The notes beneath the pieces were generated by a model. That model was not told the DNA's origin and did not search any database. It saw nothing but the letters and a program-made list of their open reading frames with translations. Below are positions 34,752 through 46,471 of a DNA stretch of 64,000 nt, piece by piece; position 1 is the stretch's first letter, and the number at the start of each line of letters is the position of its first letter. Position numbers and translations under genes: made by a program. Location: positions 34,537,001-34,601,000 of the forward strand of contig JBAIAC010000004.1 in NCBI GenBank assembly GCA_037349315.1, written 5' to 3'. Origin of the DNA: Chelydra serpentina. Taxonomy: Eukaryota; Chordata; Testudines; Chelydridae.

Positions 34752-35720
34752 TGATTCAAAGTCTGCCTTTGCTATCTTTTGGGATTAAATTGCTATACAT
34801 TTTCAGCCTTGCGGGAAATATGTTTAAGCTTGAATCTGAGCACCTTTAGAAAGGGATACAACACTCATCTTTCCATGGGTCTTCCACTCAGTACATAATT
34901 TGCAATGCTGGACACTAAGGCAACTGGATAAGTTTTGTCTATGAGTCTCTTCGATGAGCTGGGTTCTGTTCAGTTACTCCAGACTTAGACTGGTGCATTT
35001 GGATTGAAACCTGAGGGCATGGTCATTCTGAGCAGAATCAGACTCAGTGTCTTTAAAGCTGTAACTATTCTGGGGAAATGTGAAGGATCCAGCTTTAAGT
35101 CATGTAAAACATGCCTAATCACCATAGTGCTGGATGCTCTGTACATGCATGAAATAACAAGGGACACATATAAAATACCACTGTTGCTCCAAATGAGACA
35201 GTTGTATCATGATCTAGTTTTAAATGTATGTTTCGGATATGCATGTATATGTATATGATTGTGAATATACGAGAGAGAGAAAAGGGAATATTAGTATTGT
35301 TTCTTTAATTAAAGAGAAGCATTCAAGCCAAACAGGCAACAGACAGTGCAGTCCTAAGCAAAGAATACAAGCCAAATTCTGCTCGGCTTGAACCTTGTGT
35401 ATCTCCTTTAGGAGAGAATTTGGCCCAGAGAAATAGTTACAGTGAAGAGCCCTGTGACAGCTGTTTAACTTCTCTTTAATAACATTACTTGTTCTTTATG
35501 GAAGAGTGCTTCTGTTATTCTGTATCACGGATACAGGACAATGCATGTCAAGGGTCAGGTTTGTGAAAGAAAGAAAATGGTAGAAGCTGCAAAACACTCT
35601 TATAAATGTCATGGGTTGTTGTTCCCTATTCGGATTCCTCAAAAATACCTGAGAGAGAGAGACAAGATTAGAGGGATGGGAATGAGGCTCAAACATCTTA
35701 GCTACTGCTACTCCCAACCC
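34752..35720. other. unannotated spacer
   Basis: Near 35375-35428 a fragment (GCCAAATTCTGCTCGGC ... GAGAGAATTTGGCCC) belongs to the short palindromic group. A (GA)n run lies at 35271-35280. Confidence 0.4.
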
Positions 35721-35724
35721 TGTG

Positions 35725-37330
35725 GATGACAAATAATGGAAGTGGATTGAGCAAACCCATTTTCAAAAAGAATAATGAATAAATCTGTAAACTCAGGAGT
35801 CATACCCCCTATGTGATCTGGGATGCCACAGGACTGATAGTTTGACCTTAATTGTATGCAAGGTTTTGGAACAAATTTTGTAAGAAAGTAGTTAAGGACA
35901 TAGAGGTAAATGGAAATTGGGATAAAATACAAAATGGTTTTGCAAAAGGTAGATCATGCCAGACCAACCTGATCTCTTTTTTTGAGAAAATAACTGATGT
36001 TTTAGACAAAGGAAATACAGTAGGTCTAATCTACCTCGATTTCAATAAGATATTTGATACACTTCCACATGTGAAATTATTAGTTAAATTAGAGAAGATG
36101 GAGATTAATATGAGAAATGAAAGATGGATAAGGAACTGGTTAAATGGGAGGTTACAATGGGTCATACTGAAAGGGAACTGTTAGGCTGAGGGAGGTTACT
36201 AGTGAGTTCCTCAGGGATCCGTTTTGGGACCAATCTGATTTAACATTTTTATTAATGACCTTGGCATGAAAAGTGGGAGTGTGCTAATAAAATTTGCAGA
36301 TGACACAAAACTGGAAGCTATTGCCAATAAGGATGAGTACCAGAATATCATACAAAAAGATTTGGATTAGTTTGAGAACTGGAGTACAAGAAAGGAGATT
36401 AAATTTAATAGTGGAAAGTGCAAATTCATGCAGTTAGGGACTAACAACAAAATTTTGTGCTATAAACTGGGGATTTATCAGTTGGAAGTAACAGAAAAGG
36501 AAAACGACCTAGGTGTATTGGTTGATCACAAGATGACTAAGATCTGCCAATGGGATGCAGCCATGAAAAAATGATCCTAGGATGCATCAGCAAGGTATTT
36601 CCGGTAGAGACTGAAAAGTGTTAGTACAATTCTACAAGGCACTGGTGAGACCTCATTTGGAATAGTGTGTGCAATTTGGTCTCCCGTGTTTAAGAAAGAT
36701 GAATCAAACTGGAGCAGGTGCAGGGAAGGGTTATTGATCAAAGGAATAGAAAAGCTACCTTATGAGAGCAGACTCAAAGAGCTTGGCTTGTTTGGCCTAA
36801 CTTAATGAAGGTTAAGGGGAGATATGATTGCTTTCTATAAATACATCAGAGGGATAAACACCAGAAGAGAGAGGAGTTATTTAAGTCAGTGCCAATGTTG
36901 ACACAAGAACAAATGGATATAAACTGGCCAACAACGAGTTTAGGCTTGAAATTAGATGAAGGTTTCTAACCATCAGAGGAGTGAAGTTCTGGAACAGCCT
37001 TCCAAGAGGAGCAGCTTGATAAGTTTATGGAGGGGGTGGTATGATGAAATTGCCTATAGTGACATGTAGCTGATCTGTGACTGCTAGTAGCAAATATCCC
37101 CAATGGCCAGTGATTGGACACTAGATGGGGAGGGCTCTGAGTTACTACAGACAATTCTTTCCCAGGTGTCTGGCTGCTGCATCTTGTCCACATGCTCAGC
37201 GTCTAACTGAGTGACATATTTGGGGTCGGGAAAGAATTTTTCCCCTGGGTCAGATTGACAGAGAACCTGGGAGTTTTCTGCCTTCCTCTGCAGCATGGGG
37301 CATGGGTCAAATATGCAAGTGTAAATATTT
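35725..37330 (+). mobile_element. CR1 LINE, about 1.6 kb, degraded
   Basis: Reads through CR1 ORF2: LTLIVCKVLEQ, then NGFAKGRSCQTNL, GLIYLDFNKIFDTLPH, WIRNWLNG, then post-RT DNA matching the CR1 copy at 45 kb (AAGGCACTGGTGAGAC, GGGGAGATATGATTGCT, GAGTGAAGTTCTGGAACAGCC). It continues into a 3' region with CATGGGGCATGGGTC. Stops and small indels prevent activity. FDTLPH corresponds to the FDTVPH motif of CR1 reverse transcriptases. Confidence 0.8.
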
Positions 37331-37404
37331 AATACTTTGAGATATTAACACTTTGTGAGTAGAGAAAGCCTCTTTGTCCTTCACTAGAAGTTAGTGACTG
37401 AATG

Positions 37405-37970
37405 GGATTATGGAGCTCTCTCATACAGCAAGGTGTAGGCAGGACAACCTAGTAGTCAGAAGAGGAGTCTGGCCTAGTGGTCAGAGCAGAATCAGAGAGC
37501 AGAACCAAAGGTGTGGTGAGGGAACAAGCCAATTGTCAGAGCCAAGAGTCAGGAATTCAGAGGAAAGTAGGAATTCGGGCTGGAGTGGGAGCTGGCACAG
37601 GGTGGAGCAAGGACCAGCACAGGAAGCAACTCTGGAGCAACTGTGGACATAGAATCACTGATCAGTAGGAACTGGGCTGCTGTTCCTACAAGGCTTAAAT
37701 GGGGATCTGTTGGCCCTTCTGTCCAATCGGGGAACACAGTCACTTAGGCCCAATTGAGTTCATTGGGTTACTAGGCAACTGTGCCTGGAGCCAGCTGAGT
37801 TGCTGACAGGGTTTAATCAAGTGACAGGATTCTGACCAGGTCATGTGGGCAGGGCAAGTTGTGTTCAGCTTTGTCAGCTAATTGACGTGATGCTGGGCAC
37901 AATGTTGCTTGGCCAACACGGACCACTCAGTTGTGGTCAGGCTCATGTCATCTAACTTGACACTTCACAG
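37405..37970. repeat. possible LTR-type repeat, unclassified
   Basis: A GC-richer, purine-rich block with several partial repeats (AGTCAGAAGAGGAGTC, CTAGTGGTCAGAGCAG, GCCAATTGTCAGAGCC) and an end ACTTGACA. It directly follows a CR1 3' end. Composition suggests a retroelement LTR, but no termini or target duplication were found. Confidence 0.25.
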
Positions 37971-38409
37971 CCATTATTAGCCATTCCCTAGTGAAGACAA
38001 GCCCTCTCCATCTCCTGTTTTATGTTTGCTCCATCAGTTCATCTACCTGATGGAACAGAAGAACTTTAATTTTCCTCCACAAAGGGAGTTTGCTTTCCAG
38101 GTAGTTATTACGAACTGTACTTAATACACTCTGTGCCTCAATGCTGATTTCTAGGCAATAAAAGGATGCGGGAAGAGCATCTCAGTGAAGTCACTATCAA
38201 GTGTTACTGGTAACAGACGGAATATATTACTGACAAATGGTTAGCAAGTATTCAGGCAGAGGTACCTGGGTTTAAACCACATGCAGCGAGTGCTGTGACG
38301 ATGGGAACACTTCTCTCTGTCTGCCTCTGCTGACCCCAGAGCTCCTAGAATGAGGTAACCTGATGCTTCCTCCTCTGGCCATAAAGTGCTACTGTACCCT
38401 GTTACAGGT

Positions 38410-38541
38410 CCTAGTTCAAGAGGGCACTTAAGCATGTGCTTAAATCCATCCCTATTCGGTAAAACACTTATGCATGTGCTTACGTTAAACATGCTCTCAG
38501 AGACTTTCCTGAATAGGGATGCATTCTCAAATCAGGGCCAC
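38410..38541. repeat. palindromic repeat with TTAAGCATGTGCTTA core
   Basis: The sequence shows GGGCACTTAAGCATGTGCTTAAATCC, ATGCATGTGCTTACGTTAAACATGCTC, CCTATTCGGTAAAAC and its inverse GAATAGGG, ending AAATCAGGGCC. It shares wording with 31423-31499. Confidence 0.5.
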
Positions 38542-39851
38542 ACCTTGTTAAATATATTGATATATCAGATGCTGGAGTGATGTATATATATTTTTAACAT
38601 TAAGATTGCACTGTTAAGCCCTCATAAGATAGGAAATGCACCTGTAAATTTAACTCCCTCATTTGCTTACATTACAATATTGTCTTTAACTATGTACTCA
38701 CCTGCTGGTTCTTTGGAATAAAACTAATAATACAATGAGGAACGAATTTTGCTTAACACCACTGAGATACCTCAACAATTTTCATGCTAACCCCCTGACT
38801 TATGTGACCTCAATGGCAGTAGTCACTCCGGCTTCTGCTATGTTACTTTAAGTATAGGATACTAAAAGGATTCTAGTTTTTCCTAAAGAAGTCAGCAAAT
38901 ATTTATTGATTACAGTTAATTATTTAGTCACGGATTACATCTTTTTAGGTGATGTTTACAGATGAAGATTTAAAGACAAAGATCTGAGAAATGCTGGGCA
39001 CCAGAGCATTGAGAGGGTGAAAGCACAGAGCAGAGAAAGCAATAATGTGATGCCCATGTGCGTTAGTGTTTGTGGGCCTTTTGGAAGTAGTGGCTTTTCA
39101 GGACAGATTTGAGTGGTGAGAATGTGAGAGCTTGGAACTCTGGGAAAGGAGGGATCATTCCAGCCATAGGGGGCATGTATGTATTTTGATGGGGCAAGCC
39201 AAACTGGAATACAGTTTATCTCTTGACTGTTCAGCAATGGAGGGTCCCGACAGAAATAAAGTACAAATTCAGTTTGATGAATATGTTTATTGTTTTTCAG
39301 GCCAAATTGTGAATCTTTTCATCGTACTATAAGGCAGAGGACCAATGGTTCACCTAGCAAAGTGTGCTGTCTGACAGTGGGCAGTGTTGGATATTTCAGA
39401 GGAAGGTACTTAGTACAAATCAAGAACATTTTTGGTATGAGCCCATAGCAGTGCAGAGGGTAACTGGCTTAAATGGTTTACCTAATTCCCATAGTGAACA
39501 TGGGGGCTTGGAGCGGAAATATTAGCAGCTGGCTCTCAGGGTGCATCATGTCTTTAAGAAAAGACTGGAAAAGCCACTAAGAACAATACTAACTTCAAAA
39601 GATTTTCTAAACTTCAAAGCACCATTCAAATATTTATAAACCAAACCCCGAAATACTCCAATAAGGTAGGTAATTGTGGATTTAAGTGAAAATCAGCTCT
39701 CACATCAAAATATCCTATCTTTCAAATGAAAGCCAGTCAGTAAAGAATATAAATAAAGGAAATCAAGAAAGCTAGACCAAAAATGGCTTTGTCTTACATT
39801 AGACGTCATCCGATCAAAAGGAATTATGGAGAATATTCCACCTCAAGAGGT

Positions 39852-39957
39852 GAGATTTTGATTTTTAGTTGCACTGGTGTAAATCTGGAGTAATTTATGA
39901 AAGCAACGAAGTTGCTCTGGATTTACGCCGGTGCAAATTAGATCATAATCTGGCCCA
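39852..39957. repeat. short palindromic element with TGGTGTAAATCTGGAG arms
   Basis: Left GTTGCACTGGTGTAAATCTGGAGTAA and right GCTCTGGATTTACGCCGGTGCAAATTAG are inverted arms; outermost ends GAGATTTTGAT and ATCATAATCTGGCCC also correspond. A close relative of the copies at 6172 and 22423. Confidence 0.65.
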
Positions 39958-40590
39958 ATATATCAATGTCTTCCCCAAGAAAGGTTTTAATCTAAAGAGT
40001 GGAATGGATGAGCTAGCTCAAACTTGTACTTAGCTTGAACAAAACCTCTACCTGCCTCAGAAATGTTGAGATTTTTAGTGGTGGGTTTTGGTTTTTTTTA
40101 AAGTATTCATATCTGTCTACATTTCCTGGCCTTGGCAAATACTGAAAGTAAAAATATATGTGTGTGTACATTATTTCTGCCCTATATTTTGACCCAGCTA
40201 AAGCCAAGTAGTATAGTATTGGAAATGCCTGCAAAAGGCGCTTTTTACAAGATTTGCAACGACTCCTCTATCATCTGCCCCCAGTGCAGAAACTTGGCAG
40301 CTGAATGAAGGAGAGGCATGAAGGAAATCTTTCTCTGGGTACTTGTGAGCAATTATGAACATCACCTCATGCAATTTTTTTTTCAGCAGGATTACTTTGG
40401 CAGCCAGAAATGACATTTAAAGAAAAAAACAGCTCTTTTAAAGAAAACTAGAGAATGAGAGCAGCTCCATTGCTGCTTAACAGAGGTAGCAGTTGCAAAG
40501 ACTAGCAGGCACAGAAAGCAAACTGCCAACACATCCCCTACAGAAGGGGATATAATTCTGACACCCACTCCCAGAATAATATTTACATAT

Positions 40591-41198
40591 TGTGGCAAAT
40601 TGCCGGCACTACTATGATGGGTCCCGCACTGTCTCTTCTTGTGGGGGGGGTTTCAGGGTGCCATTTCTTGCCCCTGAACTGGGGTAACAGCTATCCTACT
40701 AGTATCCCAGGGAAGAGGAGTGGAGAGGGAGGGACCCAGACCCACCCTCTACTCCGGGTCCCAGCCCAGGGGCCCTATGATAGCAGGTGAACCACTTGTA
40801 CCAGTGATTCTTTCCCCTGGGCTACTTCCCTCTCCTGACCTTCAGCTTGTGGGGCTTCCTGCCTTCCCTCTGCACAAGCCAGGTGTCCCTTTACCTAGGA
40901 TCTTGGTCTTCTTAGCCCGCTGCAGCACTTCTCAAAACTCTCCTCTGCTTTCCTTCAAACTGCTCTTTGTTCCACCACCAATCCACTCTGCTTCACGCCT
41001 CCAAACTGCTCTCTGCTCCAACTCCTCCTCACTCTGCTCTAGCTCCTCCTCTGGCTGATTGAAGCAGGGGGATTTTATCAGGTGACTGGCTTCAGGTGCT
41101 CTAATTGGTTTCAGGTGCTTTTAATTAATCTACAGGGAATAAGGCTTCTCCTCATCCTAGATCACTCTCCTGCTGCCTTCTGGCCATGCTGTATCACA
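40591..41198 (-). mobile_element. solo LTR (Ty3/gypsy or ERV type)
   Basis: Bounded by TGTG and CACA (TG...CA termini in inverted form), with a 4-bp flanking repeat ATAT at 40587-40590 and 41199-41202. Length 608 bp. On the minus strand it has a TATA-like CCTGATAAAATCCCC, then a purine-rich block with repeated AGAGCAGTTTG/AGAGCAGAGTG words. No internal region is present, which is the usual outcome of LTR-LTR recombination. The superfamily is not certain; a 4-bp duplication in AT-rich DNA is weak support. Confidence 0.6.
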
Positions 41199-41374
41199 AT
41201 ATATAATGTGTGTGTGTGCGCACATGCACGCACACATCAGGGCTCTATCTGAGAGGACATATAACATCTAGTGTTTGTGAATACATTCTTGTAATATTTA
41301 CCTAGCTCTAAACCTAGTCATGAAAGACCATAATTTGCCTTTGCAACGTCTTTGGCATTAATGAATCTTTAATG

Positions 41375-41460
41375 ATTTAAGTCTCACAGCACTGCTGTGA
41401 GGTAGGCTGCTGTTGGACTATTGTTAACACTATTTGACAGTTTCAGATACTCTGTTCACT
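41375..41460 (-). repeat. MIR-like remnant
   Basis: TTAAGTCTCACAGCACTGCTGTGAGGTAGGCTGCTGTTGGACTATTG resembles the reverse complement of the MIR 3' core. Only a short block is left. Confidence 0.35.
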
Positions 41461-41803
41461 AAATGGTGATGCATTGGGCTAAAGTTTTATCATAATGGAG
41501 AATTTCAAGTGTTTCACATTAACTTACTCAAAATAAAAAGAATTGATGCTTTTCAGAATTTCATTTTGTACTTTATTGCTTGGTTGGTTGTGAGCGATCA
41601 CATGATGTTGGAGTCACATGCCACTCATGTTGATCAGAACATTTAGCAAAAGCCATTTTTAAAGACAGATTGTTTTGTGTAAGTTCTGAGAGGCTACCTC
41701 AAAAAGCTATGCCTTTCTTTACAAGTTGTAGAAAGGGAACATTGTTCAAATTCACATTGTGTCCTAGGGCTTCCTCATTCATGACATTTCTGTTGCATTA
41801 GCA

Positions 41804-42197
41804 CAGGGATATCAAACTCAAATCACCACAAGGGCCACATGAGGACAAGTACACTAGTACAAAAGCACCCCACTCTGCCCGAGCCCCACCCCCACTCCAC
41901 CCCTTCCATGAGGCCCTGCCCCGCCTCTTCCAACCCCTTCCCCAAAATCCCCGCCCTAACTCCACCCCTCCCTGCCCCTATTTCAACCCCTTCCCCAAAT
42001 CCCCGCCCCGGCCCCGCCTCTTCTCCACCTACTCTCCTGAGCACACCGCGTCCCTGCTCTTCCCACCTCCTTCTTAGAAAGTCCTAAGCGCCCACTCAGG
42101 GGGGCGGAGGCGGGGGGGTGGGGAGTGAGGGGAGCTATGGCAGGCTGCAGGAAATAACTCCATGGGCTGCATGCGGGCCACGTGTTTGAGATCCCTG
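41804..42197. mobile_element. hAT miniature element with pyrimidine-rich core
   Basis: Perfect 8-bp target duplication CATTAGCA at 41796-41803 and 42198-42205. Ends CAGGGATATCAAACTC and (reverse complement) CAGGGATCTCAAACAC begin with the CAGGG typical of hAT elements. The core is strongly C-rich on the plus strand with repeated CCCCTTCCCCAAA and CCCCGCC words. No transposase. Open frames within it are artefacts of this composition. Confidence 0.9.
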
Positions 42198-42424
42198 CAT
42201 TAGCATCTTTAATAAAGACATATCCTTTCACTTCACACAGCACTGCTAGTGAACCTTCATATTAGCGTGGGGGAACAAGCACTCTGTCTCAGGCCCAGAA
42301 CGCCCTCCATCCTGACATTGTTATTGTGTTTACATAAAGTACTCTCTTTTTGTCAGTCTTCTTGTTAGGTTTTTAAGACAGTGAACATGAAGTAGTCAGG
42401 ATGCTGAAGCAGCAGCTGTGGAAG

Positions 42425-42645
42425 CAGTGGCGTAGCCAGGTTTAGAGCACAGCGGGAGCAGAGCAAAAAAAAGGCGCCGGGAGCAAAAAGCGTCGGGAGC
42501 AAAAAAAAAGGCGCCAGGAGCAAAAAAAAAAGCTCCGCTCTGGCTGCAGCGTAGGAGCAAAAGGCGTCGGGAGCAAAAAAAGGCTCCGCTTCTGCTCATT
42601 GGGGGAGCGGCCACTCCCCCTGCTCCCCCCATGGCTACGCTACTG
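42425..42645. mobile_element. hAT miniature element with GGGAGCAAAAA tandem core
   Basis: Perfect 8-bp target duplication TGTGGAAG at 42417-42424 and 42646-42653. Ends CAGTGGCGTAGCCA and (reverse complement) CAGTAGCGTAGCCA. The 221-bp body carries about five imperfect GGCGCCGGGAGCAAAAA-like units with variable A-runs. Confidence 0.9.
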
Positions 42646-42654
42646 TGTGGAAGC

Positions 42655-45085
42655 AGGGGGATAAAGAAATGGGGATACCTATTAAGGGGGTGGAAGAAAG
42701 AGGCTGCATCAAGAAGCAAGGTAAGTTATTCTTACTATGTATTCTGACCCAAACAAATAAACTCTTCACACAGCAGCTGTTGGCAGTTTATACCCCAGCT
42801 ATAGAAATTGCTTGGAAGTAGCATAAAGCAGACTGAGAAGTGGCACTTAAGTGAGTCAGGAGCTGTGGTCAAGTTGATCCTCAGAGAGAAAAACTGCTGA
42901 TGGGGGTATGTGAAGTGGGGAATATTCTTTTTGTGCTATGCGTGCTGTCAGTTATGAATGGCTTTGGCAGGAAGTCAATGAGAATGTGAACACTTCTCCC
43001 TTTCTTTCTGACCTTGCCCCTTCCTCTTTCAACTCCTAACTCTACAAAAACAATTGTGAGCTGACCACTGTACTACACCTTCTTCCAAACTCTGAGATGA
43101 ATTTTTCTTTGAAGTGAAGTAGCTTTATTCAAGATTTCACTTCAATTTGCATTCATCATTTTTAATTTCAGCATCAGATTGCTCTCCAATTACCGTGGCT
43201 AAAATTGGTAAATGGCAGATGCTTGCGTAATGTTTTTCAAAAAAACCAAAATACACAGCTAGTCACTTTCACTCACCGCTAATGATTATTGCTATTTCCC
43301 TCTGGCACAGAGGGAGGAAGTGATTTCCCTATGAGCACACAGCAAGAGTTTGGAGTAGACCCTACATCCTCAGTCAGCTGTGCCCAGTGTCTACTGAGCA
43401 GAGCTGAAGGGGAAACCATTTGTGGTTCCCTGATCCTGGAAGTGGGATAGTTTAGCATCGACCTAGGGCTGCTGTTTCAAAGACTCATATGCCAGGTGCA
43501 AACTAATGGATAGGAAAATACTCTGGTCATGCCGCTTGCTTCCCCCTTGGGTACATCCCCTGTGCTGTGGATGTTAGGGGAGTGGTATAGCAGCTAGGTA
43601 CTCTGGCACTACACCATCTGGAGACCCTACCAGGCAGTGGGAATTCCCACTTGGGGAGATACAGTCTGTGCTAGTCTGTGCTGTGGAAGTAGCTTAGAAA
43701 CACCAGAACAAGGATCACTATTGAGCACAAGATTTTCTGATGTCCATTTCTGAGCAAAGTCCTAGGATGAGAGTTATTGATTAAAACTGGGTTTCATGTT
43801 TTTAAAGTACAAGCATTAGTGAAATTATGGGGTTTCATGACTGTAAATGGGGGCAGAGATTGGCCCTAAGAAACCAATCATACAGTTCTTTCCTTTTAAA
43901 ATGTAGGACCATTGCAGCTTATGTTATGGGATCACAGTACTGTAGTATGCTGCAGAAACTCATCTTTTCAGTTGTTTGTGTGTTTATATGCAGCATAGAC
44001 AAAAGTAAATCTCATCACTGTACTAATGAATCATTGTTGAGTTTCCATAGTTACCTGAAGACATATCATCTCAGACAAACATTGCCAGCTGGCGTGCTCT
44101 TGTGTACTAAATAGCAGTTTGGGGCTACTTTCAAACAGTCAGATGTTCTATTTTTGCAAACAAGCTCATTGATGTGTTACTTTAAAAAGGCCTAGAGTTG
44201 CATTTAGTATCAGAAACAAGATGATTTTTATAAAATGAAACTTCAAGGCTACAGAGAAAAAAAAAAACCTAGGCAAGGCTGATTTTCTACTCTGAGAACT
44301 TCTGAATTTCCCCCATTAAAAGGGAAACTAGTTGGATGGTGTGGTCACACATTTGATTCTCCAATATATGCCATTTGATGGAATGTAAGATACTTGTATG
44401 TTCTACAATATATTTCTAAAAAAAGAAGGGTTCTTTAGCCATGCTATCACCATGTCGTGCACAAAAAACTTGGGCCATGTCTATATTGAGGGGAGGCTTT
44501 CAAAGCACAAATGGGAGGCACCTGCCCAACTCCGATATCTGTGCTTTGAGTCAAAGCCTTTGAAATGCCAGAAGGTACTGGATCCCTCTTTGGACTAAAG
44601 CTAACACCATTCAGTTAACACCAATGGAATTTTTTTTCCTGAAAGTCCCTAGTAGTGTAAAAATGGCTTCAGTTTCAGTAATGAAGGTAAGAATAAACAG
44701 GGTCATTTAGCAAATTAAATTTTGTAGATACTAACATTATATAAGCCTTTGGTAATGGTGTTTTAGCTAAGTACCCATCAGGAAGAAGACCATGCGTTGA
44801 AAATGCTGATCGAGAAACAGAGAAGTAGTCTTATTACGATCATGCGGGAAAATATCTGATAGATATTATAGTGACAAATGCTTATAGACTTAATTTTGCT
44901 GTTTGCTTGTGAAGATTACCTTTGAAAACATCCCAGATAAACTTTTTGCCAATATGTACATTTGAATTTGTGGTGAATGTCACCAAAATTTAAAATAATT
45001 CAGGAAGGACAGTGTTTCATGGAGAATATATTGTATGAGGACACATATTAGGCAGCACCAGATATAAGAGGTTATGTTAAATGAC
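42655..45085. other. unannotated spacer with a MIR trace
   Basis: At 43293-43390 the wording (CTCTGGCACAGAGGGAGGAAGTGATTTCCC, GAGCACACAGCAAGAG) resembles an antisense MIR. Near 44473-44575 GGGCCATGTCTATATTGAGG may be the end of a 'TCTACACT' element. No genes seen. Confidence 0.4.
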
Positions 45086-45089
45086 AAAA

Positions 45090-46198
45090 GTTTTGAAATG
45101 GGGCTGATGCAAACCTAGGGTGCATCAGGAAAAGTATTGCCAATAGAGATAGGGAAGTGTTAGTACCATTCTGCAAGGCACTAGTGAGACTTCATCTGGA
45201 ATACTGTGTGCAATTCTGATTTCACACGTTTATTAAATATGATTTTAAACTGGAACAGGTGCAGAGCAGGGTTACTAAGATGATCAGAGGAACATAAGAA
45301 CGGCTGTACTAGGTCAGACCAAAGGTCCATCAAGCCCAGTATCCTGTCCACCGACAGTGGCCAGGGTACCCCAGAGTGAGTGGACCCAACAGGCAATGAT
45401 CAAGTGATCTCTCTCCTGCCATCCATCCCCCCTCCCCTCGACAAACAGAGGCTAAGGACACCATTTCTTACCCATCCTGGTTAATAGCCATTAATGGGTG
45501 ATGGAGGAATGAAGAATCTACCTCACGAGAGCAAATTTAAGGAGCTTGGCTTGGTTAGCTTAACCAAACAAAGGCTAAGGGGAGATATGATTGCTCTTTA
45601 TAAATATATCAGAAAGATAAACACCAGGGATGGAGAGCAGTTATTTAAGCTAAGGGCCAGTGCTGGCAAAAGATCAAATAGATATAAACTGGCCTGAACA
45701 AATTTAGGCTTGAAATCACCAAAGGAGTGAAGTTCTGAAATAGCCTTCCAAGGGGAGTAGTAGGGGCAAAAAACCCAAGTTGTTTTAAGACTTATCTTGA
45801 TAAGTTTATGGAGAGGTTGGTATGATGAGACTGCCTACAATTGGATATGGCCCATGTGTGACTGTTAGCAAATATCTCCAATGGCCAGAGATGAGACACT
45901 AGATGTGGAGGGTTGTGAATTACTACAGTTAATTCATTCCCAGGTGTCTGGCTACTGGGTTTTGCTCACATGCTCAGGGGGTCAGGAAGGAATTTTTCCC
46001 CCAGGTGAGATAGGCAGGAAACCTGCAGGCGAGAGGCTCACCTTCCTCTGCAACATGGGGCATTTTCACTTGCTGGTTTGAACTGGAGTAAATGGTGGAT
46101 TCTCTTTAACTTGATGTCTTTAAATCAAGGTTTGAGGACTTCGGTAACTGACTAGATAATCATGATGATCCCTTCTGGCCTTAAAGTCTATTAATCTA
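45090..46198 (+). mobile_element. CR1 LINE 3' part, interrupted by another CR1 tail
   Basis: Starts with GGGTGCATCAGGAAAAGTATTGCC, then CTAGTGAGACTTCATCTGGAATACTGTGTGCAATTCTG (the [12 protein letters not shown] region). After an insertion it continues with LPHESKFKELGLVSLTKQRLRGDMIALYKYI. The 3' end is ACTGACTAGATAATCATGATGATCCCTTCTGGCC and a TCTATTAATCTATG tail. Very similar in order to the copy at 35.7-37.3 kb. Confidence 0.8.
45292..45497 (-). mobile_element. CR1-family 3' tail nested in a CR1 copy
   Basis: Starts ACATAAGAACGGCTGTACTAGGTCAGACCAAAGGTCCATC, the reverse complement of the tail type also seen at 9150-9226. Flanks GATCAGAGGAA and GATGGAGGAA resemble each other and may be an eroded target duplication. 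It splits the host CR1 between the QFxF region and the LPHESK region. Confidence 0.7.
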
Positions 46199-46204
46199 TG
46201 GGCA

Positions 46205-46471
46205 GGTCTACACTGGAAGCGCTACATCGGCGAGTAGCGCGTCTGATGAAAACGCTCTATGCTGATGAGAGAGCACTCTCCTGTGGGTATAATTACTCCA
46301 CCTCCGTGACAGGTGGAAGCTATGTCAGCGGGAGAATATCTCCCATCGACATAGTGCTGGTGTGGACAGGGCTTAGGTCGCTGTAACTTGCATCACTCAG
46401 GTGGGGGTTGTCTTTTTCACACCCCTGAGCGATGTAAGTTAGATCAACTTAAGTGGTAGTATGGACCTGCT
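46205..46471. mobile_element. 'TCTACACT' DNA miniature element
   Basis: Ends CAGGTCTACACTGGAAGC and (reverse complement) CAGGTCCATACTACCAC are inverted repeats. Inside, GGTCGCTGTAACTTGCATCACTCAGG faces CCTGAGCGATGTAAGTTAGATC. No frame. It sits at the 3' end of a CR1. No clear target duplication. Confidence 0.6.

Noticed and set aside
35271..35282. Possible CRISPR-like or other arrayed repeat signals from short direct repeats (GA runs, GGGAAAGTCACAT, CAGCCTCAGTGACCC)
   Set aside because: They are isolated microsatellites or single tandem duplications without regular spacers, and the genome is eukaryotic.
36966..37296. Minus-strand frames at the end of the CR1 copy
   Set aside because: They are antisense to the CR1 3' region.
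41823..42243. Overlapping proline/glycine-rich frames on both strands
   Set aside because: They are produced by the C-rich core of the hAT miniature element and continue into flanking DNA without any protein signature.
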